64,000 nt of DNA from Asticcacaulis benevestitus DSM 16100 = ATCC BAA-896 (GCF_000376105.1 NZ_AQWM01000018.1:1-64000), one strand, 5' to 3'. Positions 8,612-17,703 are shown, counted from the stretch's first letter. Notes: generated by a model from the letters alone, not told the origin. Translations and numbers: made by a program.

Positions 8612-8621
8612 CTCCATAGAT

Positions 8622-9370
8622 TTAGGGAACCGTCACTGGAAAGGTTGAAGTCGACCGCAATCGCGCGGCTAGCACGTCTCCTCCCTCTGCTCTGCCAGCA
8701 GCAAACTCTTTGTCGGTTATGCCGACCAACGTAAGGAGGTTGACGTGACCTGACGGCAACTCAAAGCCTTTGGGGAGATTTTCCGGAACGACAACGAACG
8801 CATTGCGTAAACGGCCATTTGAAATGCCATCGATAGCGCCGCCCAACGGAATACGCGCTCCGACGCCGATTTGCCGGGGTTCGCCAGTTGCCCTGTGACT
8901 AGCAGAAGGTCATAGGCAAGAATATGCAACAAAAACCCAATTGCCCAATTGCCAGGCTCACTCGCCATAAAGACAAATTCAACGCCCCGTCCAGACGCGC
9001 CGTCCGTTCCGTAATCCGAAGTATTTAGCTCCCAAGGGTTTGAGTGCCCAGACGTCACGTACAGCCATGAAGGGCGAGCCGGTGTCGGTGCAAATTCAAG
9101 TACACCGTAAAACAGCCAGCGCGGATCAATATTCACTGCCCCAAACGCGTTGGTGATGGCCTGTTGGGAAAGGGGAAAGATACCCCTGCTTTGAGTGCCA
9201 AAGAGGGACGGGTAGACTTCCTCTTCTCGGATCCTCCAAACCTCTTCGAGGTCGATGGATGGATGCTGAATTGTGCTGCTAGGCAGGGCCCGTAGAAACT
9301 TTTTGATCTTTTCAAACGTGTGTTTGCGGCCTCCCTGTGGGCACTTCGCCGGCGAGAGCGCCGAGTGTCA
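8622..9370 (-). pseudogene. SUFU-domain (suppressor of fused, immunity-type) protein, frameshifted
   Basis: Two consecutive minus-strand frames together give a recognisable SUFU domain. The first runs from IDLEEVWRIREEEVYPSLFG through DPRWLFYGVLEFAPTPARPS, LYVTSGHSNPWE and LLHILAYDLLLVTGQLANPG. It then breaks at about 8861-8872, and the second frame resumes with GVGARIPLGGAIDGISNGRL, LPSGHVNLLTLVGIT and a stop at 8622. Inserting one base restores continuity. The first frame is also closed at its 5' end by TGA at 9368-9370 with no ATG before the domain, so the N-terminus is lost too. Bacterial SUFU proteins are known as immunity proteins of polymorphic toxins. A sequencing error could explain the frameshift but not the missing start. 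Confidence 0.7.
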
Positions 9371-9485
9371 AGCCAGGAACGCCACATGTGAGCTGCAAAA
9401 TGACGCCCAATGTTTTTGAATTTGGATGCCAGGTGGATTTGGGCTCTTGTTCCGCTTATGGGATCATGCCCCATATCCCGATATG

Positions 9486-9504
9486 ACCGTTTCGGGCGCG
9501 ATGC
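9486..9504 (+). repeat. bipartite-repeat-like fragment
   Basis: ACCGTTTCGGGCGCGATGCGG resembles the TTTCGGGCGC core of half A and the tail of half B of copy 13. The rest of the roughly 300-base gap 9371-9674 holds no gene I can support. Confidence 0.3.
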
Positions 9505-9674
9505 GGATTCAAGCCCTGATCCGACCAAGAGAGTCGTTTTCTGCTAGGCGCGGCCTCGCTTCCACGCGGAAGTGTTCCGGCTTGGCGCTCCTATCCCGTC
9601 AGCCCCGGTTCACTTGCCGTTCAGACGCAGTCTGATAAAACGGCACAAGAAGCCATGGATGGCAGGGGGCTGTT

Positions 9675-11648
9675 TTGACATCGACACAGACACGGCGCGC
9701 GCATTTGGCGTCTCTTGTTTCGGCCATTGGCCTCGGCGCGGCCACACAGTCGAGAGCGGCCGACCCGCGCTTCGATGGCACCTGGACCGGTATTCTTCAG
9801 GCCGGCAATCTGCGCCTCACCCTACAACTGGTCATCGCGGGAGACGTCGTTACGCTGATCAGCGTCGACCAAGGCCGGGCAAGTATCGCAGCCACCGAGG
9901 TCGCCATCATTGGTGGCACCATCAGGCTCGGCTTTCCGGCTCTGGACGCCACCTTCGAAGGCCATTTGCGCGACGACAGCCATATCGACGGCGTCTTCAC
10001 CCAGGGCCAATCGGCCACCATAGGCTTCGTCCGCGGCGAGATAGCCGAAGCCCCTGAGCCCGTGACGAGTGATGCCAATCCCATCATCCCGACGCCGAAA
10101 CTTAATCAGATCGGTTTTACGCCCAAGGCCACTAAACAGTTTGCCGTTACGATCCAGCGGGATCAGCCGCTTAAAACCTTCGATGTCGTGGATGAGACTG
10201 GTAAGGTGGTGTTCAGTGCAAAGCCCTTGGGCCGGGTCTTCGACTTGCGCCAGAGTGCGGGCGAGACCGGCATGTGTGGCGATTTTAGCAGTCTGACGCG
10301 TCCCGGGCGCTATCGTGTACGGACCGGAAGCGAGCTGTCGCACGCCTTCGTCATCGGCGATGGCGTCTATCGGGACGTCCTGCGCGACGCGGCGCGCTGT
10401 TTCCATCTGATCCGTGCCAATGTTGACATCGACGACGCCAGGACCGGCGTGAAGCACAAGGCTGGCCACGCCAGTGACGCCGCCGTGTTGGTCGACGGCA
10501 AGACACGCGATCTTAGCGGCGGCTGGTATAATGCCGGCGATTTCGGCAAATATACGCACATGCACGCGTTGTCAGTCAGCCACATGCTGCGCCTGTACGA
10601 GTTACACCCGGAGACGGCTAAGCTTACGCTCGACGTACCCGTCCTTTATGACGGCTTGCCCGATCTGCTGCAAACCGCGCGTTGGGGATTGGACTGGCTT
10701 CTTCGCATGCAGAATACCGACGGCAGCGTGTTGCATAAGGTCGACAGCCAGCCGGTCCTAACGTGGGGCAAGCTGCCGGCCGACGACAACGCCCCCCGCG
10801 CGGCCATGGCGCCGTCCAGCATCGATGCCGGGGTATTCACCGGCGTCATGGCTCAGGCCGCGCGTGCCTTCGCGACGCAGGAGCCGGTATTTGCCGCGAC
10901 GTGCAAGACTGCGGCGTTAAAGGCGTGGCAATGGCTGTCGCAGCATCCTCATGCCGACCACAACGATACCTATTATCTCGACCCCGATGCCAGTCAGGAA
11001 ACGCTGTGGGCGCGATGCGAGATCGCCGTGTTGCAAGATACCGATATCGGCAAGATCATCCTGCCGGACATAAGCGTCCTGCCCTTTTACTGGCCATCCC
11101 CTCAAGTCCTGGGAATCATGTCGCTGGCCCTGCGCGGCCATGCCCAGGCAAAGGCCATGATCGTCGCGGGCTCCCGCCAGATCAAAACACGTACGGAGGG
11201 CGATGCCTACGGCTTCTCGGCCTCGGCGCAAAACTACAGTTGGGGATCGAACGAGATGGCTCTGAACGAGGCCGTCGTCTGCCTATATGCCGATCATCTG
11301 GAGCCGGACGCCGGCCTGAAGCCGGTGGCGCAAAGATTGTTCGATTACGTGTTGGGCCGTAACAGTCTCGACCACTCCTTCGTCACGGGCCACGGTGCAC
11401 GCCCGACCCAGCGGCCGTTCCACTGGATATGCAACATGGAGAACGTCGCCATTCCCGGTTGGGCCAGCGGCGGCGCCAACGGTCAGGCCGCCGGGGCAGA
11501 CGCCCTGTTGCAGGCTGCCATCGCGCGCGGCACGCCGCCGGCAAAGTGTTTCGTCGATGCCTGCCAGAACGAGGGCTCCTATGCGTCGAACGAGGGAGAA
11601 ACCTCGGAAAATGCCGCACTCGTCTTTGTCGCCGGGATGTTGGGCTAG
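9675..11648 (+). CDS. GH9 endoglucanase (cellulase) with N-terminal Ig-like domain, exported
   Basis: The 657-residue protein has a TRRAHLASLVSAIGLGAA signal with paired arginines, possibly Tat. Next comes a small domain (about 30-125: FDGTWTG, ISVDQG, GFPALDATFEGHL) of the kind fused to some serine hydrolases. An Ig-like CelD_N domain follows (about 138-228), then a GH9 (alpha/alpha)6 catalytic domain. GGWYNAGDFGKY at 282-293 is the catalytic loop: Asp289 matches the base, but the usual first Asp of DAGD is Asn286. The acid Glu640 lies in SNEGETSENAAL, aligning with NE....NA of the family. GH9 enzymes cleave beta-1,4-glucans. The start is TTG at 9675, behind GGCAGGGGG; no in-frame ATG is available. 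It stands alone. Confidence 0.88.
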   Translation: MTSTQTRRAHLASLVSAIGLGAATQSRAADPRFDGTWTGILQAGNLRLTLQLVIAGDVVTLISVDQGRASIAATEVAIIGGTIRLGFPALDATFEGHLRDDSHIDGVFTQGQSATIGFVRGEIAEAPEPVTSDANPIIPTPKLNQIGFTPKATKQFAVTIQRDQPLKTFDVVDETGKVVFSAKPLGRVFDLRQSAGETGMCGDFSSLTRPGRYRVRTGSELSHAFVIGDGVYRDVLRDAARCFHLIRANVDIDDARTGVKHKAGHASDAAVLVDGKTRDLSGGWYNAGDFGKYTHMHALSVSHMLRLYELHPETAKLTLDVPVLYDGLPDLLQTARWGLDWLLRMQNTDGSVLHKVDSQPVLTWGKLPADDNAPRAAMAPSSIDAGVFTGVMAQAARAFATQEPVFAATCKTAALKAWQWLSQHPHADHNDTYYLDPDASQETLWARCEIAVLQDTDIGKIILPDISVLPFYWPSPQVLGIMSLALRGHAQAKAMIVAGSRQIKTRTEGDAYGFSASAQNYSWGSNEMALNEAVVCLYADHLEPDAGLKPVAQRLFDYVLGRNSLDHSFVTGHGARPTQRPFHWICNMENVAIPGWASGGANGQAAGADALLQAAIARGTPPAKCFVDACQNEGSYASNEGETSENAALVFVAGMLG

Positions 11649-11663
11649 TGTCCGCTTTTGGGT
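11649..11663 (+). repeat. half A of the bipartite repeat, directly after the GH9 stop
   Basis: TGTCCGCTTTTGGGT starts right after the cellulase stop codon and matches half A. No clear half B follows. Confidence 0.45.
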
Positions 11664-11881
11664 GAAGCTTTTGCAATATTTCGGAGCCAAGCTGACGGCC
11701 GGATTGGGCGCGAGGGAGACCTGGGCGGTGCTTGATCCGAAGCGATCATCCTATTCTCTCCGAACTACTGGCGGTCGAGTAGTCTTAATACATACCTGAT
11801 GTCTTCGCGACCGGCGTCCAGCCGACGGTGCTCGGCGCCAGTTAAGAGGCACAGCGGCCGAGGGGTCGACCAGGCCGACAA

Positions 11882-12421
11882 TCAGGTCAAGAATTGGTTC
11901 CGCAAGGTTTCTGCAGGGATGAATAGCCGCAGGGGCTGACTAGGTAAGGCCTGGAACCCAAAACCTACATAGATTGCTCTGCGACGAGCGATTGCTTCGG
12001 CATCTCCGTCGTCTAAGACGTCGAGTATGACCACGGCTATACCCAGCTGTTCGGATATGTGCGCGATGCGGCGCAGACAATCGACGAGCAGGTCGGCACC
12101 CAGACCGGAACCTTTGAAGCGGATGTCTCGACCGATCATGGAAATGTAGGCAGCAGGAATGTTACCATGACCCGGACGTGTTCGCGCGTATTTGGGCGGG
12201 AGATTCTCGTATGACATCGAATGCGCATTTAGCGCATAGAAGCCTGCGACCGTGCCGGCGGCATCCGTCATGACAAAGACGCGCACATTGTCGGCGCGCG
12301 ACAGCTTGCCAGCCGTTCGCTTGAAGAAATTGTCTACGGCCTCAACACCGCATGAAAAAGCCGCTCGATCGTGCTTCTCTGGATCGAGCGGCTCTATCTT
12401 AAAGCTCGGCGCGTCGGTCAT
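11882..12421 (-). CDS. GNAT acetyltransferase toxin (TacT-like)
   Basis: This 179-residue GNAT-fold protein begins MTDAPSFKIEPLDPEKHDRA and has the TacT-like FSCGVEAVDNFFKR. The acetyl-CoA loop is RDIRFKGSGLGADLLVDCLR (about 95-115), and YVGFGFQALPSQP is the terminal family motif. TacT-type toxins acetylate the amino acid on charged tRNA and block translation; this is family knowledge. The start overlaps the stop of the upstream DUF1778 gene by four bases (ATGA), the usual toxin-antitoxin arrangement. Confidence 0.88.
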   Translation of the reverse strand: MTDAPSFKIEPLDPEKHDRAAFSCGVEAVDNFFKRTAGKLSRADNVRVFVMTDAAGTVAGFYALNAHSMSYENLPPKYARTRPGHGNIPAAYISMIGRDIRFKGSGLGADLLVDCLRRIAHISEQLGIAVVILDVLDDGDAEAIARRRAIYVGFGFQALPSQPLRLFIPAETLRNQFLT

Positions 12422-12729
12422 ATCGTCGACTGGGTCCGGCCTTTGTAGCGAGCGTGGGCGGCTTGCAGGGCAGCAGTTGGTGTTGCCGGCGTATCCAGCG
12501 CTGTGAAGAAGGTGTGGAAGTCCGCGGCCTGAATCTGAGTCTGTTCGTGAGCCTTGATGGTCTCCATAGCCGATCTATAGGCGGCGCTGATCATGAACGC
12601 GGAATCGTCAACGCCAGACAGGGCTGCGGCGCGCTGAATTGTTTCCTTCACGCGCGCTTTAGTGCGAAACTGCATGCGCGCATCATTCGGTTCGTCGACG
12701 GCATCGGCCGGGTTATTGAACGCTAACAT
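12418..12729 (-). CDS. DUF1778 antitoxin (TacA-like)
   Basis: This roughly 103-residue protein has the DUF1778 ribbon-helix-helix-like region MQFRTKARVKETIQRAAALS followed by GVDDSAFMISAAYRSA. Its C-terminal tail (FFTALDTPATPTAALQAAHA) would wrap and inhibit the toxin. The ATG at 12729 is chosen because AAGGAGGGCCAG lies directly upstream; the longer open frame to 12981 runs through a repeat. It likely represses its own operon through the inverted repeat upstream. Confidence 0.85.
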   Translation of the reverse strand: MLAFNNPADAVDEPNDARMQFRTKARVKETIQRAAALSGVDDSAFMISAAYRSAMETIKAHEQTQIQAADFHTFFTALDTPATPTAALQAAHARYKGRTQSTI

Positions 12730-12753
12730 CTGGCCCTCCTTGGCACTTCCTAT

Positions 12754-12778
12754 AATGTACGGCAATTTGGCGTACATT
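12754..12778. promoter_or_regulatory. inverted repeat upstream of TacA-like gene, likely autoregulatory operator
   Basis: AATGTACG and CGTACATT form an exact 8-base inverted repeat around a 9-base spacer, 25 bases upstream of the antitoxin start. It overlaps a minus-strand ATTATA element that could be the -10 box. Ribbon-helix-helix antitoxins of this class bind such repeats; the link here is positional inference. Confidence 0.6.
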
Positions 12779-12840
12779 TCAAGGTCTCCTGTTACGACAA
12801 GCATGTCTGGTTTAGCTGCCCGTCGCACTGCCAATCCGCT

Positions 12841-12896
12841 TCCGCTTTCGGCATAAGTCTCGTGACTGGCCGAATGTCCGTGGGCGCACAAGCGAC
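12841..12896 (+). repeat. bipartite repeat, copy upstream of the TacAT module
   Basis: Half A-like TCCGCTTTCGGC lies at 12841 and half B TGTCCGTGGGCGCACAAGCG at 12875. The offset of about 36 bases fits the other copies. Confidence 0.5.
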
Positions 12897-12959
12897 GCCG
12901 GGTCGTGCTCGAAACGAGATGTGTGGCCGTGTACCGGAGGAAGGAACTAATCGTCTGAA

Positions 12960-13571
12960 TCAATATTTTCGGGGAGTGCAAATAGCAACAAAGTCTTGTG
13001 AAGTAATGCGGTAGTAGTGGCTGAAGTCCTTTTCCGGAAATCCGGACCCGCCTCCTTCCGGGCCATACCAGTCCATTACGATATAGAACCGGGTGCCGAG
13101 CCTAGTCACGTACATCCAGCCGTCTTCCAGTTCGAGCAGTTTTTCCCCCCCACGGTCGAGATAAAGCGTGCACATGCGGTGCCATCCGGGTGCACCGCAT
13201 TCGGACCGGAGCGTATCCGTTCGACCATCGCCATCGAAATCAGCCGACTTGAAGGTGTATTGGCCGTCATCTGTGGTCGAATAGGTAAACGGCCATTGAT
13301 TGGCGGAAAGCACGGCCTGCAATCTGTCGTAACGTCTTTGCCAAGCAGGGGGGCCACGAAGGGACTCCAAAGCCGGTCCGTTAATGGCTCTCAAGGCCTT
13401 CCGATTTATGGCGGAAACTTTATGAAGTGTCTGGCATGGCGTCGGGGAGGTTGCGTGCGCAGGTGTGGCCAGAAACAGCGATATGACCAATGTCAAATAT
13501 CGCGCGCGCCTGAGCTGGTTACATATGCCTGAACAGCTCAAAACGCCTGCCATCGTCGCGCACCTATCCAT
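12960..13571 (-). CDS. hypothetical exported protein
   Basis: I do not recognise a named family. The 203-residue product has a hydrophobic export signal (YLTLVISLFLATPAHA) at about residues 25-40, so the true start may be downstream of 13571. The mature part holds FKSADFDGDGRTDTLRSECG, an acidic DxDxDG loop like calcium-binding FG-GAP/EF-hand loops. YLDRGGEKLLELEDGWMYV and FYIVMDWYGPEGGGSG follow. It is probably a periplasmic beta-rich protein. It ends upstream of the TacAT module on the same strand but is well separated. Confidence 0.6.
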   Translation of the reverse strand: MDRCATMAGVLSCSGICNQLRRARYLTLVISLFLATPAHATSPTPCQTLHKVSAINRKALRAINGPALESLRGPPAWQRRYDRLQAVLSANQWPFTYSTTDDGQYTFKSADFDGDGRTDTLRSECGAPGWHRMCTLYLDRGGEKLLELEDGWMYVTRLGTRFYIVMDWYGPEGGGSGFPEKDFSHYYRITSQDFVAICTPRKY

Positions 13572-13682
13572 CTGTCAAGTCCTTCATATGATCCGAGGCA
13601 GATACCAGACCGCGACCCTACATGTCCGGAATTTTTAGCGGCCATCGCGGCAAAATTGTCCGGCAAGGGCGCTCAGGTGCCA

Positions 13683-14648
13683 TCATTCAGGTTTCTTAGC
13701 CGGCGCGGCATCCCTCATCTGGATCAGCGTTTGAGTTTGCAAGTTGAGTGATGGTACGCCCATTGCAGCTCTTAGTGCGTCCGAGATCGCGGTACGATCA
13801 TATGGTTCTTGCGTAGTGGCTTTGTCTTTGGGTGTCATGTACTGCGTGCCGAAGACCTGAGGGCGACCGATAGCAAGGAGATAACGGTCAAGTGTCGCCG
13901 CAGCAATCCACTTTGCAGCGGCTTTTCCACGCGCAACAGCAGCTGTTGCTAGGACATGGGCCTTCAAATAATCTGCTTCGTTGTCACCGTGCTGGTATAC
14001 AAAGGCCGCGTGATAGAGGTCGTCGGCACTATGCAGCAGACCTTGATCAAGCAATTCGCCGGTGCGGACCCGGCGCTGGCGATCCGCTTCGCGTTGCATT
14101 GCGAAGTCCTTTGGTGGCCAGGTTTGACGGCTCGTTTGGTCAGCGTCGAAGATCGCAGTCATCTCAACATTGGTTGCCCGATAAAGCGGCGTAGGGTAGG
14201 CTTGGTTTTGATCCCAGCTACCCATCGCCGCATTCGGGGCTTCACGCACGAGAAGTAGCGGGTCAACCTTTATGCCGAACGCGGCAAGCGTAAGGTTTTC
14301 GGCGGCGACATGACTATCATCTATGGATTTCAGTCTGAATACATCTGGAGATGAGCCGGGACGCGGATCATCAAAAGTAAGTTCAAGGGTCTCACCAGCG
14401 GCAACAACTTTGTTCGCAACGCGATGTTCAATAGGCCCCGCGACATGGCTAAAGCTTTCGCCGTCGGTGCTCATGTTCGCCGGACGATCCCAAGTGGCGG
14501 TCCAGATCCCGTTAGACGCTTTTTCAATATCAAACTGGTAGATCAGCGTGCCCTCAGAGATCGCTGCCCAGATGCCAGACGGGGGCGTGGCCATAGCTGG
14601 CATTGAGAAAAATAACGCCCCGATAGTAGCTGCTATTCTGATAAACAT
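13683..14648 (-). CDS. hypothetical exported protein
   Basis: The 321-residue product starts with a clear signal peptide, MFIRIAATIGALFFSMPAMA. The first half is beta-rich (GIWAAISEGTLIYQFDIEKA, TATWDRPANM). The second half is helical and has YHAAFVYQHGDNEADYLKAH followed by ALATAAVARGKAAAKWIAAA, a pattern seen in exported Caulobacterales proteins of unknown function that I have met beside tetratricopeptide-like helices. The helical part may bind another protein. No catalytic motif is visible. Confidence 0.65.
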   Translation of the reverse strand: MFIRIAATIGALFFSMPAMATPPSGIWAAISEGTLIYQFDIEKASNGIWTATWDRPANMSTDGESFSHVAGPIEHRVANKVVAAGETLELTFDDPRPGSSPDVFRLKSIDDSHVAAENLTLAAFGIKVDPLLLVREAPNAAMGSWDQNQAYPTPLYRATNVEMTAIFDADQTSRQTWPPKDFAMQREADRQRRVRTGELLDQGLLHSADDLYHAAFVYQHGDNEADYLKAHVLATAAVARGKAAAKWIAAATLDRYLLAIGRPQVFGTQYMTPKDKATTQEPYDRTAISDALRAAMGVPSLNLQTQTLIQMRDAAPAKKPE

Positions 14649-14826
14649 ATCTTCCCCTCCGTTCCTTTCGGATTTCGAGCCGCCTCGCAGCTTAAGGTAG
14701 TCCTAGCGGTAAGGAAAGAGGCTGCCGATCGGAGTGACTTTGGGGGCGCCGGACATCGGGCTCTTAACGGCAGAGTTATGGATAAGAGCGGATTCGCAAT
14801 TAGTCAGAAGTGCGTAGAACATGTGT

Positions 14827-14890
14827 AGTCCGCTTTCGGGCAAGAACGTTCTTAGCAACCTGAATGTCCGGAGTGGGCGCGTAGGTGACT
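14827..14890 (+). repeat. bipartite repeat, near-consensus copy
   Basis: Half A is AGTCCGCTTTCGGGC at 14827. Half B is TGTCCGGAGTGGGCGCGTAG from 14865, then GTGACT. The offset is 38 bases. This lies in the 373-base gap 14649-15021, in which I see no gene. Confidence 0.65.
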
Positions 14891-15021
14891 GGCGCGCCTC
14901 GGTCCAAAGCCGTCATTCGGCGATTTTCTAAAAATCTCAATTGCAGACCTTCTGTTCAATCGTAAGAGCCTGCAACAGCGATCAGGCAGTTGGTTCTATT
15001 GGCGGCAAATGTGGGCAGACA

Positions 15022-16611
15022 TCATTTCAGCGGTTTCAGGACGAATTCGAAGACGTCATTCGCCCGAAGCGGTACTTCACGGGTGAACCGGCCTTTCTTG
15101 ATCGAGACCTCGCCCGTGAACACAGGCGCGCCCGCACTGACGGCGTTAAGGTCGCTGACTTGCGCGCGTGTCAGTTGGTTCGGCGATCCCATTTCGACAT
15201 AGGCTGTGTATGGGTCGTTCTGCTTGTAGCCGATCCGATAGATATCAAGCCGATACGTACCGTTCGTCATGCCAGTAATCTCAAGGCCCAGAGTGCCCTT
15301 GTCGGTCGTCGGCTGTTCCTTCTTGTAGAACACCTGGTCGGTCTGTCCCTTGGGAGGCACGACGGGCGAATAGTTCCAGATTAGGGCTTGCACGGAGCCG
15401 TCCTTCGACGTGGTCACCCAGGACGCCGCATCGTTGCTTTCCACGTCGGTGTCGCCCAGTCGCTTCAGGAACTTGAAGGCGTGGAAGGATGGCTTCTTGA
15501 TACCCTGCAGGTTCAGCATGCCAAAACCGCCATGAAAGGGGGTGAAGCGCGGGCCGTTTTCTTCGAAGATGTCGGTGAAGGTCCAGTAGGACAGGGAATC
15601 GACGTATGGCGTGGCGCGCTTAACCACATTCATGATGAAACTGGCCTGGTGATACTGGTCATGCATATAGTCGGTTGGCGTGTAGGACGAACTCCATTCC
15701 GTGAAATGTAGTTCCTTATCGCGTAATGGGCTTACATCCATCAGCTCGCGCGAGTGCCGCATCCGGCCGGCGACGCGCTCGGGGTCTGGATCGATGATCG
15801 TGCCCGCCGTGCCGTCCTCGTCGAGGAAGCCTTGTTCAACGCCGTAGGCATGCAAGGCAATAAAGTCGATCGGTGCGGGATTTTCGATAATCCACTTTTC
15901 GAACGCCTGTTCGGAGGCGTAGGGCACCGCCGTGGCTGGACCACCGATACGGCATTTGGCGCACTCGGCGCGGATCGCTTCGGAAGTCGTCTTGTAGAGC
16001 TTGAAATAGTCTTCAAGCGGGTGTGGCCAGAAGCCCCGAATGTCAGGCTCGTTCCAGACTTCATAATACCACTTGGAGATCTCCTCCTCACCGTAACGCT
16101 CCTTCCAGTGAACCATCAGGGCGCGAATCAGGCCCGCCCACTTTGCATGGTCCTTGGGCAAAGACGTGTTACCCTTCCACCAGAAGACGGTGGTCGTACC
16201 ATCGGCCAGTTTGGACGGCATGAAGGTCAACTCGACAAACGGTCGGATTTTCTTCTCAAGCAGCGCGTCGTAGAGCGCGTCGACATACTGAAAATTATAC
16301 TTCGGATTTCCCTGCTTATCCTCGTCGTAGACGGCCATTTCGTCATTGAGGATGCCGTGCATGCGCAGGTATTTAAAGCCAATCTCCTCCTGGACGGTAT
16401 CCAACTGCCCTTGCCAGTCGGCCCTTAGGCCCTCAGCCGCGCGCCCGGCGCCGACGACTTCCAGGGGCACATTTGAATGGGGGCCGAGCGTATGCGAGAC
16501 ATCGGCTTTTACTATCCGGGTGGCAACGGGCTCCGCTAAGAGGGGAGATGCTATTAGCAGCATGGCGACAGTCGAAAAAGCCAAGCTCATAAGGGCGCGA
16601 GGTTTAAGCAT
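15022..16611 (-). CDS. GH39 beta-xylosidase-like glycoside hydrolase, exported
   Basis: The 529-residue protein has a signal peptide ending SPLLAEP (about residue 27). A GH39 TIM barrel follows: the acid/base Glu188 lies in WYYEVWNEPD and the nucleophile Glu305 in LHFTEWSSSY. FKYLRMHGILNDEM and FIALHAYG are further family strands. The C-terminal 130 residues form a beta-sandwich typical of the family. GH39 enzymes release xylose (or related sugars) from the non-reducing end of xylo-oligosaccharides. The start at 16611 has a strong AAGGAGGAGAG site. It is transcribed away from the 16946 gene, with an apparent XylR box between. Confidence 0.9.
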   Translation of the reverse strand: MLKPRALMSLAFSTVAMLLIASPLLAEPVATRIVKADVSHTLGPHSNVPLEVVGAGRAAEGLRADWQGQLDTVQEEIGFKYLRMHGILNDEMAVYDEDKQGNPKYNFQYVDALYDALLEKKIRPFVELTFMPSKLADGTTTVFWWKGNTSLPKDHAKWAGLIRALMVHWKERYGEEEISKWYYEVWNEPDIRGFWPHPLEDYFKLYKTTSEAIRAECAKCRIGGPATAVPYASEQAFEKWIIENPAPIDFIALHAYGVEQGFLDEDGTAGTIIDPDPERVAGRMRHSRELMDVSPLRDKELHFTEWSSSYTPTDYMHDQYHQASFIMNVVKRATPYVDSLSYWTFTDIFEENGPRFTPFHGGFGMLNLQGIKKPSFHAFKFLKRLGDTDVESNDAASWVTTSKDGSVQALIWNYSPVVPPKGQTDQVFYKKEQPTTDKGTLGLEITGMTNGTYRLDIYRIGYKQNDPYTAYVEMGSPNQLTRAQVSDLNAVSAGAPVFTGEVSIKKGRFTREVPLRANDVFEFVLKPLK

Positions 16612-16945
16612 TTCTCTCCTCCTTAGCAGGCGTTTACCTGCAAGTTATTTTTATTGGTGATAACTGACCGGAAAATGCGTCGGCGTCAACAATCATGTCA
16701 GACAATTGATCATTGACAGTGACATCAAGTAACCCATAGTCTGGTAGCGCTAACAACCTCAAGGGCATATTGGGCCAGGGAGACGTCGGACTTGCGTCAG
16801 GGTGGGGAACTCGGGCGCGCTTTGCATCTATATCGGGTGTCATTGCAGGCTTCGGGAAGGGCTGGTTCGCGCATACGTATGCCCGCCCCTGTCCCACAGT
16901 TTACGGTCGCACTTGGCGGTCAACTAGAACAACAGGAGCAGGGAT
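16612..16945. other. divergent regulatory region of the xylan locus
   Basis: This 334-base gap separates GH39 (minus) from the exported accessory protein (plus). It holds the XylR-type box described separately and no supportable gene. Confidence 0.6.
16742..16755. promoter_or_regulatory. XylR-type operator box
   Basis: TGGTAGCGCTAACA is, to my knowledge, the operator motif of Caulobacter crescentus xylose-inducible promoters bound by the LacI-family repressor XylR. Here it lies between the divergent GH39 and accessory/GH43 genes. This predicts derepression of both sides by xylose. No xylR gene is in the window. Confidence 0.75.
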
Positions 16946-17659
16946 ATGAAGGGGATTTCAAAGCTGGCCCTGACGGCGCTAGTCTTGCAGCTTGGGAGCG
17001 CAGCCATTGCCTGGGGCGCGGAATCGCGGGATATGCCGCCGCTAGATACGCGCGGTATGGCGCCTTTCTTCGAACCGGCAAGCGCCGGGCCTAAAGCTCC
17101 GGACGCCCAGGGATTCTTGCAGCGCTGGCTGCTTCTGGAGCCAATCACAAAGCCCAATACCAGTAATGCGGGCTTTACTGGCGCCTATGTGCGCGATGCG
17201 CTGGCCATCAGCACCTTTCCAGGTGGAACGGCGGCCAGGCCAAAGGCCGGCACTACGGTGCAGGTGGGCAGCGAGATCTTGCGCTGGCATGCGCTTGACG
17301 CCAAGCTGTTCGACGTCAAGCTGTTCTCTTTCGCACAAGGCCTGAACAAGCCGGTTTATGGCGTGATATTCTGGGCGGAAACGGTGGTCGACAGCCCGCG
17401 CGATATCCGCAATGTCCGTCTAGCCGTCGGTTCGAACTCAGCCTCGATGTGGTGGGTCAATGGCGAGGAGGCTGCCGGCTTATTTGGTGACCGCCGCATG
17501 GTGATGGACGATGTGGTGTCCGCACCGATCACCCTGCACAAGGGGCGCAACGTTGTTCGCGGGGCCGTCATCAACGGACCGGGGCTAAGCGACTTTTGCG
17601 CACGCTTCATCGACGAAAATGGTCAGCCGGTCCGCGATATCACCACCCACCTCGATTAA
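16946..17659 (+). CDS. exported beta-sandwich accessory protein of the xylan locus
   Basis: The 237-residue product has a signal peptide (LALTALVLQLGSAAIAWGAE). It contains FLQRWLLLEPI and, later, VRLAVGSNSASMWWVNGEEA and LHKGRNVVRGAVIN. That pattern (a subunit exposing a ligand-facing WWVNG, then a GRN...V strand) is typical of galactose-binding-like beta-sandwich domains attached to glycoside hydrolases and acetylxylan esterases. It may be a carbohydrate-binding helper; no catalytic motif is evident. The GH43 gene starts 44 bases downstream on the same strand, so the two are probably one operon. The start has AACAGGAGCAGGG upstream. Confidence 0.7.
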   Translation: MKGISKLALTALVLQLGSAAIAWGAESRDMPPLDTRGMAPFFEPASAGPKAPDAQGFLQRWLLLEPITKPNTSNAGFTGAYVRDALAISTFPGGTAARPKAGTTVQVGSEILRWHALDAKLFDVKLFSFAQGLNKPVYGVIFWAETVVDSPRDIRNVRLAVGSNSASMWWVNGEEAAGLFGDRRMVMDDVVSAPITLHKGRNVVRGAVINGPGLSDFCARFIDENGQPVRDITTHLD

Positions 17660-17703
17660 GCCACGATGACGCCAAAAGGCGCACAGATAACAGGAGACGC
17701 TCC

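Noticed and set aside
9133-9528. 131-codon minus-strand frame upstream of the SUFU remnant
   Set aside because: It is out of frame with the SUFU domain, and its translation shows no domain.
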